Below are positions 24,618-32,748 of a stretch of DNA of 64,000 nt, in pieces (within the stretch, counting starts at the first letter, position 1; each line of letters begins with the position of its first letter). Source of the DNA: DASSBQ01 sp040981125. GTDB lineage: Bacteria; Nitrospirota; Nitrospiria; Nitrospirales; Nitrospiraceae. The notes under the pieces are model-generated. The model worked only from the letters and a program-made list of their open reading frames with translations, did no database searches and was not told where the DNA came from. The DNA is taken from the NCBI GenBank assembly GCA_040981125.1, contig JANRMQ010000004.1, forward strand, positions 310,001 to 374,000. Direction: 5' to 3'. The translations under genes were made by a program, and so were the position numbers.

Positions 24618-26138
24618 ATGGGCATGCGCGTTCTCGTCGCGGTTGTTCTCGCCGTCGTCGTGTTCGGATCGGGAGCCATTCACCTGGAGAGCTTCCCGCC
24701 GTTCTGGTTTGATGAAGGCTGGACGACGTGCGCCGCGCGGACATGGGTGGAGCAGGGCCATTATGGATGCCTGCTGCAAGGTGAGCCGGCCCCGCCGTTG
24801 CTTTCGGCTCACTTCCCGGTTGTTGCGTCGGTCGCCGCGAGTTTTCGTATATTCGGCGTCGGTGTCTGGCAGGCGCGATTGGTCGGGTTATTGTATACGT
24901 ATGGAGCCTTCCTATTGCTGTACCATCTTGCCGATCGTCTCTATGGGCGGAAGACAGCGCTGGCTTCCTTGGCCCTTGTCATTCTGTTTCCCTTGAAATG
25001 GCAAATCCACCCGCTGGTCGTCGGCCGCCAGGTGCTGGGCGAGATGCCGATGATATTCTTTCTGCTGGCCGGCTATGCCTGTTTCCTCAACATCGAACGG
25101 CATCAAGCCTCGCTGGGCGCTGCGGTGTTCTGTTGGAGTATCGCCTGGATGACAAAAGCGCAAGCGGCGCCGTTTCTTGGGGTCTCCTTCGGCCTGTCGC
25201 TTGCGCTGGCCGTCCGCCGGCGGGAATGGCGGATCGTGCGTTGGCTCATGATTGGGCTGGTCGGATCGTGGGCGGGGTATCACGGACTGTTGTGGGCGAA
25301 AGACCAGTTGCTGGCGGGGCATACGATTCCACATCCGCATTTGAAGGGATTGGCCGAAGCAATTGCCGTGGTCTTTGTGCCCTCGATTCGGCTGGAAACT
25401 CTTCAACTTACCCTGGTCGTGTGGCCGGAATACATGCTGGCGTTAGGATATGGGGCTCTGCGTATGTGGCGGGAGGATTCGGAAGCTCGGGTTCCATCCC
25501 TCGTTCGCACGGTTCGCATCATGCTGATCCTGCTGGCGAGCAGTTGGCTGGCCTGGTTCGCACTTCTCTGTGCCGGCGAGGCCCGCTATGCCTTGCCGGG
25601 CTTATTCATCGCGGCTCCTTGCACGGCCGCGTTCTTCGCTCATCTCACCCGGAATTTTGATGTGCGGTATATGAAAGAGACCGTGGCGGCGCTGATCCGG
25701 AACAGACGCCTTGATCTCGATGGACGCAAGGTCCTTGTTGCCCTTGTGTTGCTAGCCGCCATGCTGTGGGTTGCGGCCCAGGAGCGGTATGCTCTTCGAT
25801 CGAGAGAGGACGATCAAGACCTCATGGCAGTGACTGCATTTCTGCATGCCCATACCCCGCCGACCGCTCTTATCGAAACTTACGACAGCGAGTTGTTTCT
25901 ATTGCTTCAGCGCCCCTATGTTTACGCGCCGCCTGATGTTCTGGTGGAGATCATCAGGTCTCACCAGCGTCTCGGCCCGCCTCCGCAGTATAACCCGCTC
26001 GGAGCTGATCCGGATTATATCGTGGTCGGGGATTTCGGCCGCTGGGCCGGATTCTACAAGGCGCCGGTGGAAGGAAATCGTATGCGATTGGTAAAGACGA
26101 TCGGGCGGTATCAGATATACGAACCGGTGCGTTCGTAA
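24618..26138 (+). CDS. polytopic membrane protein, probable GT-C (family 39/83-like) glycosyltransferase
   Basis: 506 residues, about 10-12 hydrophobic segments. The first periplasmic loop has PPFWFDEGWTTC with an acidic pair at the position used by GT-C mannosyl/arabinose transferases, and a soluble C-terminal domain of about 110 residues follows the last helix. Such enzymes use polyprenyl-phosphate sugars, which the family 2 enzyme at 17021-18091 would make. ATG 24618 has GGAG 4 nt upstream; ATG 24624 has better spacing; an in-frame ATG at 24510 would add 36 polar residues. The exact family is uncertain. Confidence 0.65.
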   Translation: MGMRVLVAVVLAVVVFGSGAIHLESFPPFWFDEGWTTCAARTWVEQGHYGCLLQGEPAPPLLSAHFPVVASVAASFRIFGVGVWQARLVGLLYTYGAFLLLYHLADRLYGRKTALASLALVILFPLKWQIHPLVVGRQVLGEMPMIFFLLAGYACFLNIERHQASLGAAVFCWSIAWMTKAQAAPFLGVSFGLSLALAVRRREWRIVRWLMIGLVGSWAGYHGLLWAKDQLLAGHTIPHPHLKGLAEAIAVVFVPSIRLETLQLTLVVWPEYMLALGYGALRMWREDSEARVPSLVRTVRIMLILLASSWLAWFALLCAGEARYALPGLFIAAPCTAAFFAHLTRNFDVRYMKETVAALIRNRRLDLDGRKVLVALVLLAAMLWVAAQERYALRSREDDQDLMAVTAFLHAHTPPTALIETYDSELFLLLQRPYVYAPPDVLVEIIRSHQRLGPPPQYNPLGADPDYIVVGDFGRWAGFYKAPVEGNRMRLVKTIGRYQIYEPVRS

Positions 26139-26451
26139 GATCCGTTGGATCCACGAGTGCTGAAGCAGTTTTCTCGGCGTGCGTCCGCCGGCTTGCAGAA
26201 AGGATTGACGAAGTGTCAGCGCAGGCGCACAAACCTGATTCGTCAGCCGCCATTCACGTTTGCTGTATGTTTATTCTCTCCCACGTTTGAGGGGAATTAC
26301 AGCGCAAACATCTCAAGACTGTGAGAACTGTTGGGAGAGTCCCAGGGACGAGACGTCCAAGCGGCTTTACGAGGCGCTCGCTGTCGCGGACCTTTGCGCA
26401 GACGAATTCTTTCAGTGGCGGATGTTTGCGGAAGGCTGACATCCGCCATTG
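26139..26451. other. 313-bp intergenic region
   Basis: Between the membrane glycosyltransferase and the hydrolase-like gene, which converge here. No convincing gene is visible; short open frames lack ribosome sites and family resemblance. The only structure I see is the hairpin at 26416-26448. Confidence 0.5.
26416..26448 (-). terminator. hairpin just past the hydrolase-like gene
   Basis: TGGCGGATGT (26416-26425) and ACATCCGCCA (26439-26448) form a perfect 10-bp stem with a 13-nt loop, 3 bp beyond the stop codon of the minus-strand gene. There is no U-run, so it may be an mRNA 3'-end stabiliser or a weak terminator. Confidence 0.4.
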
Positions 26452-27432
26452 TCATGCGCCGGCGAGACTGCGGATACGTGAGACGGCAGCCCGAAATGTT
26501 CGCGCGAAGTTTGCATCGGCGAACATGCTTGCGCCGTCGAAGACCTGAAGCCCCCAGCTTGGCCGCGCCGCCGCGGCCGTCTCGGACAGACTGCCAGGTC
26601 CATCCTGAGCATCGAGGATGAGCTGCAGTTTGCGATGCTGTGGAACAAATGCCGGCGTATATTCGAGAAAACGGCGACCCCACGTGATGGGGCGACCACT
26701 TTTCGTGCCATAGATCAACGGGGTAAATATGTCGATTGCGTCGGCAAGCAGCGCATAGTCCTGCGCGAAAATACGCGTCAGCGCGCCGCCGAACTCCTCA
26801 GGCATCCACGGGCACATATAGGCGCCGACCACACAATTCGGTAGCTCGACACGGATGATCTCCGCGTAGCGGCCGGCAAAGTGCGCGACTTGCCCGCACT
26901 TGTGCCGAGTCCAGGCGTCGGCGTGGCTGGTCAGGATCTCGGCCGGTGTGTTGGCATCGACGCCGGTTTGTTCGCAGAACGTCGCGATACAGGCGGTGCA
27001 GAAACAGCTCTGCTGCAGATCGGGGTCAGGGGTCTCAAACCAGCCTGCATAGGTTAAATAGTCAAGCCAAATGCCGGTGGGTTTGTAGTCTCGTACACCC
27101 GTGCGCAGGTCCGTCTCGATCTGCTCACGAAAATCCTGCTGTGAGAGGCAGACGCCTTGGACCAGCCGGCCATAGCGGATCGGCTTGCCGTCGATGCCGA
27201 TCGGGATCAGCTCCGGGTGGCGGTCGAAATCTGCGCGGAAGGTTTTGAACTCAACGCAAGCGGCCAGCCTATGCCGCGCGCATATCTCAAAAGCGCCGGC
27301 GTCGAACATGTGAAACCAGCAAGCGTTTGCGTCGTACATAGCCAGCGTATCGGCGTGAATCAGAGCGCGTTTGCCGTACGGTCCAAAGAGCAGCGGCATG
27401 TCTGGACGGGTGTTCATGGAAGGCGATGTCAT
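26452..27432 (-). CDS. putative TIM-barrel glycoside-hydrolase-like protein
   Basis: 326 residues without a signal peptide. The pattern GIWLDYLTYAGWFE, then SCFCTACIATFCEQTGVD (about 150) and later GAYMCPWMPEEFGG and DIFTPLIYG resembles uncharacterised hydrolase-like TIM barrels in which a Cys-x-Cys-x2-Cys cluster follows an Asp-bearing strand. Acidic residues at strand ends are compatible with a glycosidase. The substrate is unknown. It faces the glycan locus tail to tail, so linkage to glycan processing is only suggested by position. Confidence 0.55.
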   Translation of the reverse strand: MTSPSMNTRPDMPLLFGPYGKRALIHADTLAMYDANACWFHMFDAGAFEICARHRLAACVEFKTFRADFDRHPELIPIGIDGKPIRYGRLVQGVCLSQQDFREQIETDLRTGVRDYKPTGIWLDYLTYAGWFETPDPDLQQSCFCTACIATFCEQTGVDANTPAEILTSHADAWTRHKCGQVAHFAGRYAEIIRVELPNCVVGAYMCPWMPEEFGGALTRIFAQDYALLADAIDIFTPLIYGTKSGRPITWGRRFLEYTPAFVPQHRKLQLILDAQDGPGSLSETAAAARPSWGLQVFDGASMFADANFARTFRAAVSRIRSLAGA

Positions 27433-27749
27433 TTGGATCCGGCGTGATCGAACCGCGCCCAGTGTATCACACCGTCATAGCGCCGGAAGCGGCATCATCC
27501 GATGGTTGCCCTACTCAGGAATCACGTCTCGCAGCGGGCGTCGGTGATCGCATTGACTCTGATCGACCTTCCTTCGCGGGAAAGTCGAGGACGGATTGCC
27601 GATCATGACCTTGGCCCCGCCATGATCGACGACACAGGCGCATAACCTAATGTCCGATGGTCATCAGTTATCATGCCACCTCGAGTTCGCCGACAGCGCA
27701 CGACCCAAATTTGCGTCCGCCCGTTCGTCTTTATGATAGGATGCCCCGC
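27433..27749. other. 317-bp intergenic region upstream of cstA
   Basis: Divergent spacer between the hydrolase-like gene and cstA. It contains an inverted repeat CGATCATG (27600-27607)/CATGATCG (27621-27628) that could bind a dimeric regulator, and a TATGAT at 27732-27737 that may be a -10 element with a poor -35 (TTGCGT, 15 bp away). No gene is apparent. Confidence 0.4.
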
Positions 27750-29750
27750 ATGCAATTGGCCTCAGCACTGATCTGGGCGCTTCTCGCAATCCTCGGCGCC
27801 GTCGCATTGGCGTTCGTCACCGGCCTGATCAATCCCGATGAAAAGGTAAACGGTTTGTGGCTGGTGGTGGCCGCGGCCTGCATCTATGTGCTGGCGTTTC
27901 GTTTTTATGCCCGCTGGATAGCCCGGCGCGTCGTTGAATTAGATGACCGGCGTGTCACGCCCGCCGTTCGATTGAATGACGGCGTCAACTATCATCCCAC
28001 CAACAAGGCCGTGTTGTTCGGCCATCACTTTGCGGCAATCGCCGGCGCCGGTCCATTGCTGGGGCCGGTGTTGGCCGCTCAGTTCGGCTTTTTGCCCGGA
28101 TTTTTGTGGCTGGTAATTGGAGCGGTGTTGGCGGGGGCAGTGCAGGATTTTATTATCCTGGTCGCCTCGATGAGACGGAACGGGCGCTCGTTGCCGGAGA
28201 TTGCGCAGAGCGAACTCGGCTCGGTAACCGGGACAGCCACCGCCGTGGCGGTATTATTCATCGTGGTCGTGGCATTGGCCGGTCTCGGCTTTGCCGTGGT
28301 CAACGCCCTCTACCGGAACGCCTGGGGAACCTTCACGATCGCGATGACGATTCCCATCGGCTTCATCATGGGTTTTTACCTGCAACGGTTTCGCCCCGGT
28401 CAGATTGCGGAAGTGTCGTTTCTCGGTGTGGCGCTATTGGTTGCGGCGGTTCTGTTCGGCCGGGTCGTCGCGCAATCTTCCATAGCCGGGTGGTTTGAGT
28501 ATGATCGGCCGACTTTGGTGTGGCTCTTGGCCGGTTATGGGTTTTTGGCCTCGGTCCTTCCCGGATGGATGCTGCTTGTGCCGCGCGGTTATCTCTCGAC
28601 CTTTATGAAGCTCGGGGTGGTGTTCCTGTTGGGGGTCGGCGTAATCCTCATGGCGCCGACTATTGAGATGCCGCGCGTGACGACCTTTGCCGCCGGCGGC
28701 GGACCTATTATTCCTGGGACGCTGTTCCCCTTCCTATTTATTACGATCGCCTGCGGGGCCGTGTCCGGCTTCCATTCGCTCGTATCGTCCGGCACGACGC
28801 CGAAGATGATTGAGCGGGAGAGCGAAGCGACGGTCGGATATGGGGCCATGTTGCTGGAAAGTTTTGTGGGCGTGATGGCCTTGATTGCGGCGTCGGTCCT
28901 TGTGCCGGGGGACTATCTGGCGATCAATACGACCTTGTCGTCGGATGTGTTGGCTTCGATGGGATTTGCACCGGCGCGCATCGAGGAATTGTCTCGATTG
29001 GTGGAGACTGATGTCGCGGGCCGGCCGGGCGGAGCCGTCTCGCTCGCGGTCGGAATGGCGTCGATCTTTGCCGCGTTGCCCGGCATGGCCGGGTTGATGG
29101 CCTATTGGTACCAATTTGCGTTGGTGTTCGAGGCGCTGTTCATTTTGACGACGATCGATACGGGCACTCGCGTGGCTCGATATCTGATTCAGGAGATGGC
29201 CGGCCGGATGTATGCGCCGTTTCGCCGCATGAACTGGTGGCCGGGCGTGCTGGTAAGCAGCGGTCTGGTGGTGGGAGCCTGGGGGTATCTGATCGGGACG
29301 GGCAGCATCTCGACGATCTGGCCGATGTTCGGGGCAGCCAACCAATTGCTCGGAACGCTGGCGCTCTGCATTGCAACGACGGTCTTGATCAAGATGTGGA
29401 AGTCTCAATATCTTTGGGTCACCGCTCTGCCGATGGTTTTCGTGGCGGCGATTACGCTGACCGGTTCTTATGAGATGTTCGGAATGTTCATAAGCAAAGC
29501 CTCGGCCCTGACCGTGACGAGTCAAGCCTTCGTGTTATACCTCGATGCCGTGCTTGTCGGGTTGGTCGCCCTGCTCGGAACCATTGTTTTGGGTGATAGT
29601 ATGATGAAATGGTACGGCTATGTTGTCTTGAAACGGCCGTTCACAAGCAGTGAGGTCATGGCCACGGCCGGAGGCGGGTCGGCAGGCCGGGTGCAAACGA
29701 CGCTGAATGCTCAGGATGGTTTTCACCTGCCGGGCGGAGGTTGTTGCTAA
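27750..29750 (+). CDS. cstA: carbon starvation protein CstA family peptide/pyruvate transporter
   Basis: 666 residues, about 16 membrane segments. CstA hallmarks are the stretch NDGVNYHPTNKAVLFGHHFA (about 74-93), GPVLAAQFGFLPGFLW and later SGFHSLVSSGTTPKMI with GYGAMLLES. Family members import peptides or pyruvate. ATG 27750 is chosen because AGGA lies 8 nt upstream and the first helix follows directly; an in-frame ATG at 27657 would add 31 residues with no family match. The TAA stop marks the start of repeat copy C. Confidence 0.9.
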   Translation: MQLASALIWALLAILGAVALAFVTGLINPDEKVNGLWLVVAAACIYVLAFRFYARWIARRVVELDDRRVTPAVRLNDGVNYHPTNKAVLFGHHFAAIAGAGPLLGPVLAAQFGFLPGFLWLVIGAVLAGAVQDFIILVASMRRNGRSLPEIAQSELGSVTGTATAVAVLFIVVVALAGLGFAVVNALYRNAWGTFTIAMTIPIGFIMGFYLQRFRPGQIAEVSFLGVALLVAAVLFGRVVAQSSIAGWFEYDRPTLVWLLAGYGFLASVLPGWMLLVPRGYLSTFMKLGVVFLLGVGVILMAPTIEMPRVTTFAAGGGPIIPGTLFPFLFITIACGAVSGFHSLVSSGTTPKMIERESEATVGYGAMLLESFVGVMALIAASVLVPGDYLAINTTLSSDVLASMGFAPARIEELSRLVETDVAGRPGGAVSLAVGMASIFAALPGMAGLMAYWYQFALVFEALFILTTIDTGTRVARYLIQEMAGRMYAPFRRMNWWPGVLVSSGLVVGAWGYLIGTGSISTIWPMFGAANQLLGTLALCIATTVLIKMWKSQYLWVTALPMVFVAAITLTGSYEMFGMFISKASALTVTSQAFVLYLDAVLVGLVALLGTIVLGDSMMKWYGYVVLKRPFTSSEVMATAGGGSAGRVQTTLNAQDGFHLPGGGCC

Positions 29751-29832
29751 CAGGAGGTTGCCTGGCGCTCATTATTCTTCGCGCCGCGCACCTTGCTGCG
29801 TCCTTGCTGGATATCCTTTTGAACATCCCCTC
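29748..29832. repeat. terminal-inverted-repeat element, partial/diverged copy C (about 85 bp)
   Basis: Begins at the TAA stop of cstA with TAACAGGAGGTTG and ends with CTTTTGAACATCCCCTC. The right half, CTTGCTGCG then CTTGCTGGA and TTTTGAAC, aligns with the right half of copy A; the central portion is shorter and different. It fills most of the cstA-yajQ gap. Confidence 0.55.
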
Positions 29833-29867
29833 GAGGAGGGACACGTGTAAAGTTGGAGGAGGCTTCA

Positions 29868-30365
29868 ATGGCTGACCAGTTTTCGTTTGATGTTGTATCC
29901 GAAGTCAACATGCAGGAAATGAAGAATGTGGTGGATCAGGCGACCAAAGAGATCAAGCAGCGGTTCGACTTCAAGGACTCAAAGACCGAGATTACGCTCA
30001 AGGAGAAAGAGAAGGAATTGATCGTGCTGTCGGACGATGACTATAAGCTCAATGCCGTGAATGAGATCATCAAGAACAAGTGTGTGAAGCGCCAGGTGTC
30101 GCTGAAAGCGCTGAACTATGGCCAAGTGGAGGAAGCTTTAGGGGGCACCGTTCGACAGGTCGTCAAGATTCAAAGCGGTATCTCGTCCGAAAAGGCAAAA
30201 GACATCGCCAAGCAGGTGCGGGATTCCAAACTCAAGGTCCAGGCACAAATTCAAGGGGAGCAGCTGCGGGTCGTGAGTAAGAGCAAGGACGAGCTCCAAC
30301 AGGCGATCGCGTTTCTAAAGGGAAAGGACTTCGGAATCGACTTGCAGTTCACGAATTATCGCTAA
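29868..30365 (+). CDS. yajQ: YajQ family nucleotide/cyclic-di-GMP-binding protein
   Basis: 165 residues, full family length. It opens with FSFDVVSEVNMQEMKNVVDQ and contains RFDFKDSKTEI, SLKALNYGQVEEALGG and the ending FLKGKDFGIDLQFTNYR, all conserved in YajQ proteins (two ferredoxin-like halves). Members bind RNA, ATP or cyclic-di-GMP and in some bacteria act with a transcription factor. ATG 29868 follows GGAGGAGG at ideal spacing, so an in-frame TTG 15 nt upstream is rejected. Confidence 0.93.
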   Translation: MADQFSFDVVSEVNMQEMKNVVDQATKEIKQRFDFKDSKTEITLKEKEKELIVLSDDDYKLNAVNEIIKNKCVKRQVSLKALNYGQVEEALGGTVRQVVKIQSGISSEKAKDIAKQVRDSKLKVQAQIQGEQLRVVSKSKDELQQAIAFLKGKDFGIDLQFTNYR

Positions 30366-30472
30366 TCGGGATGGTGAAGCAGTTTCTGATACGGCTCGCC
30401 GCTCTGTTCCCTGCGGCTTCCCAGGTTGGTCTCGGTTGCTCGGTTCCGTGTGAACCGTATTAAAATGCCGTC

Positions 30473-31498
30473 ATGCGAAATCGGGTTAATCGTTTCCTCT
30501 TTGTCCTCTTGGCTGCTCTTGCCGGCTGCAATGGCAGTGATCCAATCGTCGTCATTGAACTCCATCCGAAGAATCCGGACATTCTCTATATCGCCACAAA
30601 CGACTATATCTATAAAACGCGCGACGGCGGCCGTACATGGACGAATCTTTCTAAAGGCATGAGCCATTCGCGCGTTATTTCAATGGCGGTTGATCCGGCC
30701 TATCCGGCCACGATTTATGCCGGTACAAAGGGTGACGCCGTGTACAAGAGCTATGACGGGGGGCAGCGATGGGTTTCTCAGCGGGCGGGTCTGGATGATG
30801 CCACCATTTCGTCGGTCGTCAATCAGTTCGTGTTCGATCCGGATCAAAACACGCATCTGTTCGCCGCGACCACGATGGGAGTATTCGAATCCACCAACGG
30901 CGGAGACAGCTGGGTGAAGCGGATGGAGGGCATGAAGGAGGTCTTGATGGTGATCACGCTTGGTCTGGACCCGACTCGGCCGGCGATATTGTATGCCGGC
31001 ACCAGCGGCGGCGTGTACCGATCGGTTGATCGAGCCGGACATTGGGAAAAAGCCAATACCGGCTTAGTGGCGCCCGAAATGGTCAAATCATCTCGGGCAT
31101 TGAACGTCACCGCGGTGCAGGTAGACGCGTTTGAGCCGGACACGGTGTATGCCGCGACGTTGAGCGGACTGTATAAATCGGTGGATACGGCGAAGTCATG
31201 GCAGCGAATCGGTGAGTCGTTGCATGATCAGATGATCATTACGATGGTGCTCGACCGGACCCGCAGGGGCGTCATCTATTTGGCCGGCAGGGAAGGGATT
31301 TCCCGCAGTGAGGATGGCGGCGGAACGTGGAAGTTTCTGAATGAAGGACTGGCCACAAAAAACATACGGTCGTTGGCGCAGAGTCCGTCCGATGCTGCGG
31401 TCTGGTATGCCGGAACAAATGGGAGCGGGTTGTATCGCAGTGGCAATCATGGCGAGCTGTGGGAAAAGATGCCGCCTATCAAGTCGTCGAGTAATTGA
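30473..31498 (+). CDS. beta-propeller (BNR/sortilin-like) lipoprotein
   Basis: 341 residues. A signal sequence ends in the lipobox LAGC (Cys19), so the protein should be lipid-anchored on the periplasmic side or outer membrane. The rest consists of repeated blades with Asp-box-like turns such as TRDGGRTW, SYDGGQRW, STNGGDSW, SVDTAKSW and SEDGGGTW, each about 45-50 residues apart, as in sortilin/BNR or YCF48-like propellers. Such proteins bind proteins or glycans. No catalytic sialidase residues are evident. It is set between yajQ and a convergent secreted repeat protein. Confidence 0.8.
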   Translation: MRNRVNRFLFVLLAALAGCNGSDPIVVIELHPKNPDILYIATNDYIYKTRDGGRTWTNLSKGMSHSRVISMAVDPAYPATIYAGTKGDAVYKSYDGGQRWVSQRAGLDDATISSVVNQFVFDPDQNTHLFAATTMGVFESTNGGDSWVKRMEGMKEVLMVITLGLDPTRPAILYAGTSGGVYRSVDRAGHWEKANTGLVAPEMVKSSRALNVTAVQVDAFEPDTVYAATLSGLYKSVDTAKSWQRIGESLHDQMIITMVLDRTRRGVIYLAGREGISRSEDGGGTWKFLNEGLATKNIRSLAQSPSDAAVWYAGTNGSGLYRSGNHGELWEKMPPIKSSSN

Positions 31499-31543
31499 CA
31501 ACAGGTGTTCGGAGAGATGAAGGCGCCTGGAATCGAACACCGG

Positions 31544-32623
31544 TTATTGCGGGCCGGTGCCGCGGTTCTGAAGCGAGGAGCCGATCGATGAGCCGCCAAG
31601 GGAGGAGCCCACTGATGAATCCGGAAGCGAGGAACTGGTCGTCGATTTTCCGATGTTCGACCCGATAGTGGAATCCTGCAAGGATGATCCGATTGTGGAT
31701 TGAGGCAATGTCGAGTCGACGGATGATGAGGTGGCGCGGTTGAGCGTCGATTCGCCGATGTCCGGACCCGCGCGGCCGGTGGCGCCGATCTCAAAGCCCG
31801 TTGATCCGGTCGCGCCGATTTCTCTGCCGGTTTTGGGATTCACACCGATGCTCGGACCGGTGAGCCCCTCTGCTCCGATTGCCGTACCGCTGGCCGGCGT
31901 TCTCCCAATGGCTTTGCCCGCCGAAGGAGTGGCGCCGATTTCGATCCCGGTTTTGGCTCCGCCCGGAAGATCGTAGGGGCGCAGTCGATTCCGCAGCGTT
32001 TCTTCGGTCTCTCGGATAGACAACGTTTCCCGTCCCGCTTCCTCGTACCCGGCGGCATCTCGTTTTTCCATCAACGCGCCGAGTCCCTCCAGTTGCTTAC
32101 GCAACACCGACAGATCATGCCTTGCGCGCGCGACGGGAGGAATCATTTCTTTCAGCGTCATGCCCCGCAGCTTCATCTGTTCGCTGAACAACTCGGTTTG
32201 CGCCAGGCGGAGCAACTCGCCGACTTGGTCGCCAAGTTCTTCGACTCGTTCCAATTCCGCCGGATCGGTCTTGCAGCAATCGAGAAACTGCCGGTATTCG
32301 CGCAAAAAGTCGGAGACTTCGCGTTGGAGATTGTCAATCTTCATTTCACGTGAGGGTCGGCTTGCCTTTAAGGCGTTGGTGGGTTTTGATTCATCGAGGG
32401 GCGTGTCGTCAATTAATGGCGTACAGCCGGCGTCAGGACGACCGTTGTGGCTGCGCTCCGGGTGCGACGCCGCTCCCAACTGTTGATCCGCCGTCCGATC
32501 TCCACAATATTCCAGAGGAGGTGCTGCTAGTCCCACTGAAGGCGAGATATATCCACAGCACCCGATCATCATGACCAGGAGAAGCTGAACGCCGGCGAGG
32601 AAACGAGTCGGTTGTGATCGCAT
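31544..32623 (-). CDS. secreted protein with two C-terminal short-repeat arrays
   Basis: 359 residues. The N-terminus (about 1-33) is a signal sequence with IGCCG, possibly a lipoprotein site. Residues about 85-205 form a helical, charged region likely to be coiled coil (LQREVSDFLREYRQFLDCC and following). From 225 there are seven 10-residue repeats of pattern GxxIGxxxxx, then from about 304 five to six 9-residue units of pattern SSLxxSxIG. The function is unknown; solenoid or surface-matrix protein is a guess. ATG 32623 is used because GGGAAG precedes it and a longer start would run into asnS. Confidence 0.7.
   Translation of the reverse strand: MRSQPTRFLAGVQLLLVMMIGCCGYISPSVGLAAPPLEYCGDRTADQQLGAASHPERSHNGRPDAGCTPLIDDTPLDESKPTNALKASRPSREMKIDNLQREVSDFLREYRQFLDCCKTDPAELERVEELGDQVGELLRLAQTELFSEQMKLRGMTLKEMIPPVARARHDLSVLRKQLEGLGALMEKRDAAGYEEAGRETLSIRETEETLRNRLRPYDLPGGAKTGIEIGATPSAGKAIGRTPASGTAIGAEGLTGPSIGVNPKTGREIGATGSTGFEIGATGRAGPDIGESTLNRATSSSVDSTLPQSTIGSSLQDSTIGSNIGKSTTSSSLPDSSVGSSLGGSSIGSSLQNRGTGPQ
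31547..31951 (-). repeat. coding tandem repeats, 30-bp then 27-bp periods
   Basis: This DNA encodes the seven decapeptide units and then the nonapeptide units of the secreted protein. Units are diverged in codons, so the array is old rather than a recent slippage product. Confidence 0.65.
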
Positions 32624-32748
32624 ATCGATGATTCTTCCCTTACAATTTCTGATTGTCAATCGAAGACGCGAAAGCCGCCTTGCAAGCCCGTTGCTAACGC
32701 GGTAGGCTGCGTCGCTCATGTCGAAAGGCTCGCAGTGAGGTGAACGTG

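Noticed and set aside
26254..26442. Small minus-strand open frame in the 313-bp gap
   Set aside because: No ribosome site, overlaps the hairpin, and no protein-like pattern.
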